Below, piece after piece: positions 1 through 8,316 of a DNA stretch of 64,000 bases (within the stretch, counting starts at the first letter, position 1; the number at the start of each line of letters is the position of its first letter). Where the stretch lies: NCBI RefSeq assembly GCF_002564025.1, contig NZ_PDJH01000001.1:2480001-2544000 (forward strand). Direction: 5' to 3'. The position numbers and the translations under genes were made by a program. Source of the DNA: Flavimobilis soli. Lineage in GTDB: Bacteria; Actinomycetota; Actinomycetes; Actinomycetales; Cellulomonadaceae. Below the pieces are notes generated by a model. That model ran no database searches. It was given only the letters and a program-made list of their open reading frames with translations, and had not been told where the DNA came from.

Positions 1-114
1 CGACCGGTAGGTGGGGGTGGTGGACTTCGCGAGCCCGAACCCTGCCCCCGCGCCGAGGACGGCGAGAAGGGCGATGACCAGCCAGCGCTTGCGCAAGGCT
101 GAGAGGTATTCCAT
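1..114 (-). CDS. Wzz-like polysaccharide chain-length determinant, N-terminal fragment cut by window edge
   Basis: Only the first 38 codons are inside the window. The reverse strand starts with ATG at 114 and reads MEYLSALRKRWLVI, then a hydrophobic stretch (ALLAVLGAGAGFGLA) and a polar segment (KSTTPTYRS). This matches the N terminus of Wzz/CapA-type polysaccharide co-polymerases: a short basic cytoplasmic head, one membrane helix, then a periplasmic domain that begins near TYRS. Such proteins set polymer length in Wzy-dependent surface polysaccharide pathways. The neighbouring glycosyltransferases, the Wzy-like protein and the initiating sugar transferase fit that role. Because most of the protein is missing, a tyrosine-kinase-linked variant cannot be told apart from a plain Wzz. 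Confidence 0.65.
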   Translation of the reverse strand, partial: MEYLSALRKRWLVIALLAVLGAGAGFGLAKSTTPTYRS

Positions 115-274
115 CAGATCCACGTGCACCCCATGATCGTCACCCGGCGCGGCGCTCCTGAGACGAGCGCGGGCACCGGGACGGGACCGCCTGTCCGGGC
201 CCTGGTCAGATCGAACCACGCCCTCAGGACGTGGGGCCACCGCACGGGCCGCAACCACCCCCTGAACCACCCGA

Positions 275-1210
275 TCAGCCTGCCGACGGCGCGCCTACCT
301 GCGGCGTCGCAGCTCTCGGGGTGGTCGCGGGCAGTCCGACGACGAGGGCTCTCAGGCCGCTGACGGTGCCCCGGACGGCGGGCACGACGCAGCGCCACGG
401 GCGCAGCAGCTGGCGGCGCCCGCCACGCAGCACCACCTGCCGCGCGTAGCGGGGCGAGTGCAGCGCCCAGCGCACGCGGCCGCGCGCGCCCAGGTTGCGC
501 GCGGCGAACACGAGACGGTTGCGGGTGTTGAAGAAGTAGTAGAGCGGCGACTTGCTCGGCGAGCCCGCGCCGGCCTGCGTCCCGCCGGCGTCGTGCACGC
601 AGCGCAGGTCGCGTGCGACGTCGACCCGGCCGCCCGCAGCATGCCACCGCCACGCGACGTCGACGTCCTCCCAGTACAAGAAGTAGTCGCTCGCGAAGCC
701 GCCCAGCGTCTCCCACGCGCCGCGCGCCATCGCGAGGCACGCGCCCGTGAGCCACGCGAGCCCGGACGACGACGCCGCGCCGGTCGGCATGCCCGTGCGG
801 CGGTCGACGTAGCCGATCGTGAAGGCGGGCCGACCGTCGCCGTGCACCATCTGCGGCACGAGGAGCAGGGACTCGTCCTCCTCGACCCGTCGCGCGAGCT
901 CGTCGGCGTCCTCGACGGACACGCGCGCGTCAGGGTTGAGCAGCACGATCGCGTTCGGCTCGGTGACCGTGCGGGCCGCCGCGACGCCGGCCGCGCAGCC
1001 GTCGCCGAAACCGAGGTTGTGGTCCGGCTCGACGAGCAGCCAACCGTGCTGGTCCGCGAGGGACCGCACACGGGCGCGCTCCTCGGTCGTCGTCGGGTTG
1101 TCCACCACGACGACGGTCCAGCCCGGCGTGCTCGCGCGCCCCCAGGCCGCGAGGTTCTCCGCGAGCAGGGCGGACGACCCGTAGCTCACGACGACGAGTG
1201 CTCGGCTCAT
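275..1210 (-). CDS. Glycosyltransferase family 2 (rhamnosyltransferase/WbbL-like)
   Basis: This 311-residue protein opens with a GT-A fold strand (MSRALVVVSYGSS) and continues with VVVDNPTT, a nucleotide-binding type segment, and NPDARV near residue 93, which stands where the DxD-type metal-binding motif is expected. A later segment with DYFLYWEDVDVAWRW is typical of GT2 rhamnosyltransferase-like enzymes, where the ED pair is near the acceptor site. The tail (about residues 230-311) is basic and may lie on the membrane. ATG at 1210 has a strong GGAGGGGG ribosome site just upstream. It probably adds a sugar to a lipid-linked polysaccharide precursor in the cytoplasm. The sugar and acceptor cannot be read from sequence. 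Confidence 0.85.
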   Translation of the reverse strand: MSRALVVVSYGSSALLAENLAAWGRASTPGWTVVVVDNPTTTEERARVRSLADQHGWLLVEPDHNLGFGDGCAAGVAAARTVTEPNAIVLLNPDARVSVEDADELARRVEEDESLLLVPQMVHGDGRPAFTIGYVDRRTGMPTGAASSSGLAWLTGACLAMARGAWETLGGFASDYFLYWEDVDVAWRWHAAGGRVDVARDLRCVHDAGGTQAGAGSPSKSPLYYFFNTRNRLVFAARNLGARGRVRWALHSPRYARQVVLRGGRRQLLRPWRCVVPAVRGTVSGLRALVVGLPATTPRAATPQVGAPSAG

Positions 1211-1227
1211 GCCCCCTCCAGTCTCGC

Positions 1228-1249
1228 GAACGTTCCCTGAGCAACGTTC
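1228..1249. promoter_or_regulatory. Inverted repeat at the promoter of the 1210 glycosyltransferase
   Basis: GAACGTT at 1228-1234 and AACGTTC at 1243-1249 form a perfect 7-base inverted repeat around an 8-base spacer. On the reverse strand it sits just downstream of a TAGCGT -10-like hexamer (complement of 1251-1256), so it covers the expected transcription start of the glycosyltransferase. It looks like an operator, but no cognate regulator lies nearby. Confidence 0.4.
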
Positions 1250-1414
1250 ACGCTAGCCGGGCTCGTCCGCCCCGGGCGGGCTCGCCCTGGGTGAAGGACG
1301 GGTGACGCACGGGTGAGGTTGCGCGACACCTGTGCGCCGCAGGCGTCGGCCGGGAGCACGATTCAGTCACCTGTCAGCCGCGTGCTGACGGCGTCGCTCG
1401 GGGGAGGACACAGG

Positions 1415-2077
1415 ATGAATCAGGACAAGGTCCGCGCACAGGGGCGCCGGACGAGGACGACGAGGGTCGTCGCGATGGTCGCGACCGCCCTCGTGCTCGG
1501 TGGGTGCACCGGGCAGTCGCAGGACGCGCCGACCGCCGCGTCCAGCGCGACGCCGTCGGCGACGGCAGGGGCGGGCGCGACGTCCGGCTCCACGCAGGCC
1601 GAGGTGCCCGCGCCGCCGACCGACCTGCCGACCGAGCCGTCGGACCCGAAGAAGGCTCCCGAGCCGCTCGACCCGGTCAAGCGCAAGAAGGGGAAGCCCG
1701 TCCAGCTCGACGAGAAGGCCACGATCACGAAGGGCGTCGTCGCCCGGGTGACGAAGGTCGAGGAGGTCGAGGGCGAGGCCACCCTCCCCGGCGAGGTCGC
1801 CGGCGACGCTCTCCGGGTGACCGTCACCGTCACGAACGACACGGACGAGGCCCTCGACCTGTCGGGCGCGATCGTCAACCTCTACCTCGGCGCGGACGAG
1901 ACGCCCGCGACCACCCTGTCGGGGCCGGGTGTCGACCCCTTCCCCGCGTCCGCCGCCGCAGGCAAGAAGGCCTCCGGGACGTACGTCTTCCGCGTCGCCG
2001 AGCGCGACGTCCCCGTCCACGTGGAGGTCGACGTCGCCGCCGACCTCAAGGTTGTGGCGTTCGAGGGAGACGCGTGA
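1415..2077 (+). CDS. Secreted lipoprotein with Ig-like (DUF4352-type) domain
   Basis: The protein has 220 residues when started at ATG 1415, which follows GGGGGAGGA at a suitable distance. A GTG 102 bases upstream is in frame but would bury the signal peptide. The N terminus has a basic head (KVRAQGRRTRTTR), a hydrophobic core and the lipobox LVLGGC, so Cys33 would be lipidated. A low-complexity Ser/Ala/Thr/Pro stretch follows. The C-terminal 120 residues look like a beta-sandwich with alternating hydrophobic strands (LRVTVTVTNDTDEALDLSGA), as in DUF4352-type domains. The stop lies about 80 bases before the large extracellular protein, so the two may be co-transcribed. The function is unknown. 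Confidence 0.75.
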   Translation: MNQDKVRAQGRRTRTTRVVAMVATALVLGGCTGQSQDAPTAASSATPSATAGAGATSGSTQAEVPAPPTDLPTEPSDPKKAPEPLDPVKRKKGKPVQLDEKATITKGVVARVTKVEEVEGEATLPGEVAGDALRVTVTVTNDTDEALDLSGAIVNLYLGADETPATTLSGPGVDPFPASAAAGKKASGTYVFRVAERDVPVHVEVDVAADLKVVAFEGDA

Positions 2078-2154
2078 TGCGCGCCTCCAGCCCCACCTCA
2101 CCTCAGTCCGCACGAACCGCGCACGACCGCGACGCACAGAAGCTCGAGGACATC

Positions 2155-5100
2155 ATGATCCGTCTCCACCGTCCCCGGAGGGCCCTGCTCGCGGCTCTCT
2201 CGGCGCTCGCGATCCTCTTCCTCGGGGCGCTCGTGCCGACCGCCGCCCAGGCCGCGCCGACCTCTGACACCGGTACCGGCGTCGTCGGCCCCCCGCGCAG
2301 CTCGAAGCCGGAGGTCGCAGGCTCCGCGAGCCTGCCGACCGCCCAGATCAACGGCGTCGCGTGGTCGCAGGTCGTCGTCGGGAACACCGTGTACGTCGGT
2401 GGCGAGTTCACGTCGGCCCGCCCGCCGGGCGCGGCCGCGGGGACGAGCGAGCAGGTCCGAGGCAACCTCATGGCGTTCGACGTCCGCACGGGCGCGCTCC
2501 TGCCGTGGGCGCCGAAGGCGAACGCGCAGGTCCGCTCGGTCGCTGTCTCCCCGGACGGCTCGACCCTGTACGTCGGCGGCAGCTTCACGTCGATCGACGG
2601 TCAGGCCCGCTACCGCGTCGCGGCGTTCAGCACCGCGACCGGCGAGCTGCTGCCGTTCCGACCCGTCGTCAACACGACCGTCCTGAGCGTGTCCGTGTCG
2701 AGCACCGCGGTCTTCATCGGTGGCTCGTTCACCGCGGTCAACGGCATCGCCCGGTACAAGGTCGCCGCTGTCGCGCCGGGGGCCGGCACGACGACGCTGC
2801 CGTTCGACGCAGGGATCGACAACCGCGGCGTGCAGGCCGTCGAGGTGTCGCCCGACGGCTCCGCGGTCGTCGTCGCCGGCAACTTCACGTCTGTCCGTGG
2901 CTCCTCGAACCCCGGATACGGCCTCGCGCGCTTCGACGCCGCGACCGGCAACCTCCTGTCGCTGCCCGCCAACTCGCAGATCCGCAACGCCGGCGACGAG
3001 TCGGCGATCCTCAGGCTCTCGAAGGACAGCGAGAACTTCTACGGCGTCGGCTACCACTTCGGTGCCGGCGGCAACGTCGAGGGCGTGTTCGCCGTCTCGT
3101 GGGCCGACGGCACGCTCAAGTGGGTCGAGGACTGCCACGGTGACTCGTACGACGTCACGCCGTTCGAGGACGCGGTCTACGTCGCGTCCCACAAGCACTA
3201 CTGCGGCAACAGCGGCGGCTTCCCGCAGACCAACCCGTGGCGCGTCAACCGCGGCACCGCGGTCACCAAGTACGCGACCGGCACGAACGTCCCCGACATC
3301 TACGGGTACGCGGACACGCAGGGCCAGCCGCACCCGGAGATCCTCGACTGGTTCCCCGACCTGAACACGGGCTCCTACACGGGCCAGGGCCAGGGCGCCT
3401 GGGCGATCGCGGCCGGCAGCGGCTACGTCATCATGGGCGGCGAGTTCACGCGCGTGAACAACACCGCCCAGCAGGGCCTCGCTCGCTTCGCCTCCCGCAA
3501 GACGACGCCCGACACGGACGCGCCCCGCTACGGCGGCGCCCAGTCCGCGCTCCGCGCGGTCTCGCCGGCGTCCGGGACGGTCGTCGTCTCGTGGCCCGCG
3601 AACTTCGACCGCGGCGACGAGGAGCTGACGTACCGCCTCGTGCGGAACGACAACAACACCGTCCTTCAGGAGCGGACGGTGACAGCCTCCTTCTGGAAGC
3701 GGCCCACGATGTCCTACGTCGACACGGGCCTCGCGCCCGGTTCGACGCCGCGCTACCGCGTCCGCGCGATGGACGCCGCGGGCAACAACGTCTGGTCGGA
3801 GTGGGTGACCGTCACGGTCGCCTCGAGCGGGTCGTTCTCGACGTACGCCCGCACGGTCGCCGAGGACGGGCCGTCGAGCTACTGGCGGCTGTCCGAGGCG
3901 AGCGGGACGACGGCTGCCGACCTCACGGGGACGCGCCCGCTGACGACGCGCGCCGGCGTGACCCCGGGGTCCGCCGGTGCGGTCGCCGGCGACAGCAACA
4001 CGGCCATGACGTTCTCCGGGTCGAGCAACGGTGACGCCGTCCACTCGACGAGCGAGCCCGCGCCGATCGAGTTCTCGGCGGAGGCATGGTTCAGGACGAG
4101 CACGACCCGCGGCGGCCGCATCATCGGATTCGGCTCCGCGAGCTCAGGCACCTCGGGCACGTCCGACCGGCACGTCTACATGGACAACTCCGGACGTCTG
4201 CACTTCGGCGTCCAGGCCAACGGGCGCAACGTCGTCTCGTCGCGCGCCTCGTACAACGACAACGCCTGGCACCACGTGGTCGCGACGATGAGCCAGGCCG
4301 ACGGGCTCGCGCTCTACGTCGACGGCGTCCGTGTCGCGCACCGCGACGACGTGCGCACAGCCGACGCCTACAACGGCTTCTGGCGTCTCGGCGGCGGCAG
4401 CCTCTCGAGCTGGGCGAGCGTGCCGACGAGCGTGTGGTTCGCCGGTGCGATCGACGAGGCCGCCGTCTACGACGGCCGCGTCCTGACGCCGCAGCAGGTG
4501 CGTGAGCACTACGCGGCCGCAGGCGGCACGGTTCCCGCGTACACGGCTCCGAGCGACGCCTACGGCGCCGCGGTCGCGGCTGCGGACCCGCTGCTCTTCT
4601 GGCGCTTCGCCGAGACATCCGGCTCGGCGGTCGCCGACTCGGGCCCGCTCGGCAAGCCCGGCACGCTGTCCGGGACCGCGGTGCGCGGCGAGGCCGGCGC
4701 GATCAGGGACCTGAACAACGCGTCCATCCGGTTCACGAACCGGGCGCACGTCTACGACGCGCAGGCCCAGGCCAACCCCACGAAGTTCTCGACCGAGGCG
4801 TGGTTCAAGACCACGACGACGCAGGGCGGTCGCATCGTCGGCTTCGGCAACTCGACGGCCAACACGTCGACGAGCTATGACCGGCACACGTACATGCAGG
4901 ACGACGGCCGACTCGTCTTCGGCATCTACCGCGGCGCCGAGTACCGCGTGACGTCGTCCACCGCGTACAACGACGGTCAGTGGCACCACGTCGTCTCGAC
5001 GCTCGGCGACAACGGCATGCGGCTGTACGTCGACGGCGTCCTCGTCGGCACCAACCCGCAGGTGCTGCCGGAGAACTACACGGGCTACTGGAGGGTCGGC

Positions 5101-7341
5101 GGCGACAACACGTGGGGCTCGTCCTCGCAGACGCTCATCGGCTCGATCGACGACGTCGCCGTCTACGGCGCGCCGCTCGACGCGCAGACCGTCGCGCTGC
5201 ACCACGCGCTCGGCGCGACGGGCGAAGAGCCGAACGCGGCGCCCACCGCGTCGTTCACCACGGACGTGACCAACCTCGGGGTCGCGGTGGACGCTTCCGC
5301 GTCGAGCGACCCCGACGGGACGATCGCCTCCTACACGTGGGCGTTCGGCGACGGTGAGACCGGTACCGGTCGCACCACGACGCACACCTACGCCGCAGCG
5401 GGCACGTACACGATCACCCTCACGGTCACGGACAACCGCGGCGCGACCGCGCAGACCACCAGGAACGTCACCGTGGCACCCCCGGTGCCGAACGTGGCGC
5501 CGGTGGCGGCGTTCTCGTCGGCGGTGGACGGGTTGGAGGTGGGCTTCGATGCGTCGGGTTCGTCTGACTCGGACGGGACGGTCGCGTCGTACGCGTGGGA
5601 CTTTGGTGACGGTGAGAACGGCACGGGTCGTACGACGTCGCACACGTACGCGGCGGCTGGGACGTACTCGGTGAAGCTGACGGTGACGGACGACGACGGT
5701 GCGACGGGCACGGTGACGCACCAGGTCGTGGTCGAGGAGCCGGACGTGGAGGAGCCGCCTGCGGGCGCTCTGGCCGTGGACGGCTTCGCCCGGTCGGTGA
5801 CGTCGGGCTGGGGTTCGGCGCAGACCGGTGGTGACTGGACGGTCACGAGCACGGCGTCGACGCTGTCGCGGTACTCGGTCGCTGGTGGTGAGGGTCGGAT
5901 GTCGTTGACCCCGGGTGCGACGCGCTCGGCCTTCTTGCGGTCGGTGTCCTCGACGTCGACGGAGATCCAGACGACGGTGTCGATGGACCGGCTGCCTGCG
6001 GGCAACTCGTTCTTGACGATCGCTGGTCGTGCGATCGGCACGAGCGGTTATGTCGCTCGCGTTCGGGTGGCGACCGACGGTGGCATCCAGCTGCACGTGG
6101 GTCGTGGCATCTCGTCGATCACGGCGCTCAACGGTGGTGTGGTCGAGGGGCTGACGCTGGTGCCGGGCGAGAAGCTGCGGGTGCGGGCGCAGGTGACGGG
6201 CACGTCGCCGACGACGGTGCGCGCCAAGGTGTGGCGTGACGGTGACCCGGAGCCGGCTGCGTGGCGGGCGACGGCGAACGACTCGACCGCTGACCTCCAG
6301 GAGGCTGGTGGGGTCGCGCTGCAGGCGTACGTCGGTGGCACGACCGGCAACCCGGACGTCCTCGTCGCCTGGGACGACCTCTGGGCCGGCGCTCCCGACG
6401 GGTTCGGCGGCGGCGGGCAGCCCCCGGTGCCGAACGTGGCGCCGGTGGCGGCGTTCTCGTCGGCGGTGGACGGGTTGGAGGTGGGCTTCGATGCGTCGGG
6501 TTCGTCTGACTCGGACGGGACGGTCGCGTCGTACGCGTGGGACTTTGGTGACGGTGAGAACGGCACGGGTCGTACGACGTCGCACACGTACGCGGAGGCT
6601 GGGTCGTACTCGGTGAAGCTGACGGTGACGGACGACGACGGTGCGACGGGCACGGTGACGCACCAGGTCGTGGTCGAGGAGCCGGACGTGGAGGAGCCGC
6701 CTGCGGGCGCTCTGGCCGTGGACGGCTTCGCCCGGTCGGTGACGTCGGGCTGGGGTTCGGCGCAGACCGGTGGTGACTGGACGGTCACGAGCACGGCGTC
6801 GACGCTGTCGCGGTACTCGGTCGCTGGTGGTGAGGGTCGGATGTCGTTGACCCCGGGTGCGACGCGCTCGGCCTTCTTGCGGTCGGTGTCGTCGACGTCG
6901 ACGGAGATCCAGACGACGGTGTCGATGGACCGGCTGCCTGCGGGCAACTCGTTCTTGACGATCGCTGGTCGTGCGATCGGCACGAGCGGTTATGTCGCTC
7001 GCGTTCGGGTGGCGACCGACGGTGGCATCCAGCTGCACGTGGGTCGTGGCATCTCGTCGATCACGGCGCTCAACGGTGGTGTGGTCGAGGGTCTGACGCT
7101 GGTGCCGGGCGAGAAGCTGCGGGTGCGGGCGCAGGTGACGGGCACGTCGCCGACGACGGTGCGCGCCAAGGTGTGGCGTGACGGTGACCCGGAGCCGGCT
7201 GCGTGGCGGGCGACGGCGAACGACTCGACCGCTGACCTCCAGGAGGCTGGTGGGGTCGCGCTGCAGGCGTACGTCGGTGGCACGACCGGCAACCCGGACG
7301 TCCTCGTCGCCTGGGACGACCTCTGGGCCGGCCAGCCGTGA
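2155..7341 (+). CDS. Large secreted multidomain protein: beta-propeller, FN3, two LamG, three PKD, two C-terminal repeats
   Basis: This 1728-residue protein has a signal peptide (basic head, hydrophobic core, AQAAP cleavage region). ATG 2155 follows GAGGA; an ATG at 2077 overlapping the previous stop is an alternative. Domains in order are: a propeller-like repeat region (about residues 50-450, with recurring VYVGGEFTS / LYVGGSFTS / VVVAGNFTS blades), fibronectin type III (456-559), two LamG/jellyroll domains (562-789 and 792-1020, each with WHHVV and LYVDGV), PKD 1 (1026-1107), PKD 2 (1112-1195), a C-terminal module (1201-1414), PKD 3 (1425-1509) and a second C-terminal module (1515-1728). 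No LPXTG or other anchor is seen. The PKD 2/module and PKD 3/module pairs are almost identical at DNA level. The protein probably binds or organises surface polysaccharide outside the cell. The next gene overlaps its stop codon, so translation is likely coupled. Confidence 0.8.
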   Translation: MIRLHRPRRALLAALSALAILFLGALVPTAAQAAPTSDTGTGVVGPPRSSKPEVAGSASLPTAQINGVAWSQVVVGNTVYVGGEFTSARPPGAAAGTSEQVRGNLMAFDVRTGALLPWAPKANAQVRSVAVSPDGSTLYVGGSFTSIDGQARYRVAAFSTATGELLPFRPVVNTTVLSVSVSSTAVFIGGSFTAVNGIARYKVAAVAPGAGTTTLPFDAGIDNRGVQAVEVSPDGSAVVVAGNFTSVRGSSNPGYGLARFDAATGNLLSLPANSQIRNAGDESAILRLSKDSENFYGVGYHFGAGGNVEGVFAVSWADGTLKWVEDCHGDSYDVTPFEDAVYVASHKHYCGNSGGFPQTNPWRVNRGTAVTKYATGTNVPDIYGYADTQGQPHPEILDWFPDLNTGSYTGQGQGAWAIAAGSGYVIMGGEFTRVNNTAQQGLARFASRKTTPDTDAPRYGGAQSALRAVSPASGTVVVSWPANFDRGDEELTYRLVRNDNNTVLQERTVTASFWKRPTMSYVDTGLAPGSTPRYRVRAMDAAGNNVWSEWVTVTVASSGSFSTYARTVAEDGPSSYWRLSEASGTTAADLTGTRPLTTRAGVTPGSAGAVAGDSNTAMTFSGSSNGDAVHSTSEPAPIEFSAEAWFRTSTTRGGRIIGFGSASSGTSGTSDRHVYMDNSGRLHFGVQANGRNVVSSRASYNDNAWHHVVATMSQADGLALYVDGVRVAHRDDVRTADAYNGFWRLGGGSLSSWASVPTSVWFAGAIDEAAVYDGRVLTPQQVREHYAAAGGTVPAYTAPSDAYGAAVAAADPLLFWRFAETSGSAVADSGPLGKPGTLSGTAVRGEAGAIRDLNNASIRFTNRAHVYDAQAQANPTKFSTEAWFKTTTTQGGRIVGFGNSTANTSTSYDRHTYMQDDGRLVFGIYRGAEYRVTSSTAYNDGQWHHVVSTLGDNGMRLYVDGVLVGTNPQVLPENYTGYWRVGGDNTWGSSSQTLIGSIDDVAVYGAPLDAQTVALHHALGATGEEPNAAPTASFTTDVTNLGVAVDASASSDPDGTIASYTWAFGDGETGTGRTTTHTYAAAGTYTITLTVTDNRGATAQTTRNVTVAPPVPNVAPVAAFSSAVDGLEVGFDASGSSDSDGTVASYAWDFGDGENGTGRTTSHTYAAAGTYSVKLTVTDDDGATGTVTHQVVVEEPDVEEPPAGALAVDGFARSVTSGWGSAQTGGDWTVTSTASTLSRYSVAGGEGRMSLTPGATRSAFLRSVSSTSTEIQTTVSMDRLPAGNSFLTIAGRAIGTSGYVARVRVATDGGIQLHVGRGISSITALNGGVVEGLTLVPGEKLRVRAQVTGTSPTTVRAKVWRDGDPEPAAWRATANDSTADLQEAGGVALQAYVGGTTGNPDVLVAWDDLWAGAPDGFGGGGQPPVPNVAPVAAFSSAVDGLEVGFDASGSSDSDGTVASYAWDFGDGENGTGRTTSHTYAEAGSYSVKLTVTDDDGATGTVTHQVVVEEPDVEEPPAGALAVDGFARSVTSGWGSAQTGGDWTVTSTASTLSRYSVAGGEGRMSLTPGATRSAFLRSVSSTSTEIQTTVSMDRLPAGNSFLTIAGRAIGTSGYVARVRVATDGGIQLHVGRGISSITALNGGVVEGLTLVPGEKLRVRAQVTGTSPTTVRAKVWRDGDPEPAAWRATANDSTADLQEAGGVALQAYVGGTTGNPDVLVAWDDLWAGQP
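5481..7331 (+). repeat. Near-perfect tandem duplication, period 942 bp (two copies of about 909 bp)
   Basis: Bases 5481-6389 and 6423-7331 are the same sequence shifted by exactly 942 bases (314 codons). I count about four substitutions: Ala to Glu and Thr to Ser in the PKD end, plus two silent changes. Each copy holds one PKD domain and one 190-210 residue C-terminal module; a 33-base Gly/Pro-rich linker separates them. The identity at silent sites indicates a recent duplication or ongoing gene conversion. Confidence 0.95.
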
Positions 7342-8270
7342 CGGGAGCAGCAGCACCCGTCGGGGTGACGGTAGGGATCCTCACCTTCCGTCGCCCCGAC
7401 GGTCTCCGCGAAGCCCTGCCGCGCCTGCTCGAGCAGGTGCGGCAGGTGCCCGGTGCCGAGCTCCTCGTCGTCGACAACGACGACGTGCCGAGCGCACGCG
7501 ACATCGTCGCCGAGCGCGAGGCCGCGGGGGACCCGGTCCGGTACGTGCACGAGCCCGACCCCGGGATCGTCTCCGCGCGCAACCGCGCCCTCGACGAGAC
7601 GACCGGCGACATCCTCGTGTTCATCGACGACGACGAGATCCCGTCGCCCGCCTGGCTGCGGACGATGCTCGCGACGCACGAGGAGTACGGGTGCGCCGCG
7701 GTCGCAGGTGCCGTCGTCGCGCAGTTCGAGCAGGAGCCCGACCGGTGGATCGCGGAGGGCAAGTTCTTCGAGCGCAAGCGCTACCCGACGGGGACGCGCG
7801 TCCCCGCCGCCGGCACGGGCAACCTCCTGCTCGACATGCGGCTCGTGCGCGAGTGGGGGCTGCGGTTCGACCAGGCCTTCCGCTTCACGGGAGGCTCTGA
7901 CACCGCGTTCACGAGCGAGATCGTCGCCCGCGGCGGGGAGATCGTCTTCTGTGACGAGGCGAGCATCGTCGACATCGTGCCGGTCGAGCGCGCCACGCGC
8001 TCGTGGGTGCTGCAGCGGGCGTTCCGCAACGGCAACGCTCGCGCGCGCGTGCACCTGCTCGGCGTCCGCTCGCGCGGCGCCGCGCTGCGCGGACGGGTGA
8101 AGCTCGCCGTCCAGGGCGCTGCACGCGTCGCGGGCGGAGCGGTGCGGTCGCTCGGCGGGCTCGCTACCCTCGACACCGGCCTGCGGGCCCAGGGGGCACG
8201 GACCGCCGTGCGCGGCGCCGGCATGGTCGCGGGCGCGGTCGGGAGCGTCTACCAGGAGTACCGTCGGTGA
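7338..8270 (+). CDS. Glycosyltransferase family 2
   Basis: This 310-residue GT2 enzyme starts at GTG 7338, overlapping the TGA of the large extracellular protein by 4 bases, so it is probably translationally coupled. Diagnostic segments are GVTVGILTFRRP (first Rossmann strand), LLVVDNDD, SARNRAL (nucleotide-sugar binding) and VFIDDDEIP (DxD metal site, around residue 97). GGSDTAF near residue 180 fits the catalytic ED-type region. The C terminus (about 250-310) is Ala/Gly-rich and could lie along the membrane. It likely transfers a sugar onto a lipid-linked intermediate in the cytoplasm. Donor and linkage are unknown. Confidence 0.85.
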   Translation: MTGAAAPVGVTVGILTFRRPDGLREALPRLLEQVRQVPGAELLVVDNDDVPSARDIVAEREAAGDPVRYVHEPDPGIVSARNRALDETTGDILVFIDDDEIPSPAWLRTMLATHEEYGCAAVAGAVVAQFEQEPDRWIAEGKFFERKRYPTGTRVPAAGTGNLLLDMRLVREWGLRFDQAFRFTGGSDTAFTSEIVARGGEIVFCDEASIVDIVPVERATRSWVLQRAFRNGNARARVHLLGVRSRGAALRGRVKLAVQGAARVAGGAVRSLGGLATLDTGLRAQGARTAVRGAGMVAGAVGSVYQEYRR

Positions 8271-8316
8271 CGGTCGCGCGCCCGTGAGCGTGCGCACGGA
8301 CGCGAAGGGGAGCGCG

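Noticed and set aside
1313..1414. Upstream GTG start for the lipoprotein
   Set aside because: It would place 34 residues before a clear lipoprotein signal peptide; ATG 1415 has a strong ribosome site.
2155..7341. Cell-wall anchoring by LPXTG sortase
   Set aside because: The protein ends in WDDLWAGQP with no LPXTG, hydrophobic segment or basic tail.
4144..7356. Reverse-strand open frame of 1070 codons opposite the large surface protein
   Set aside because: It is an antisense shadow: Arg/His-rich with no domain, no ribosome site, and exactly following the repeats of the forward gene. High GC makes stop codons rare in such frames.
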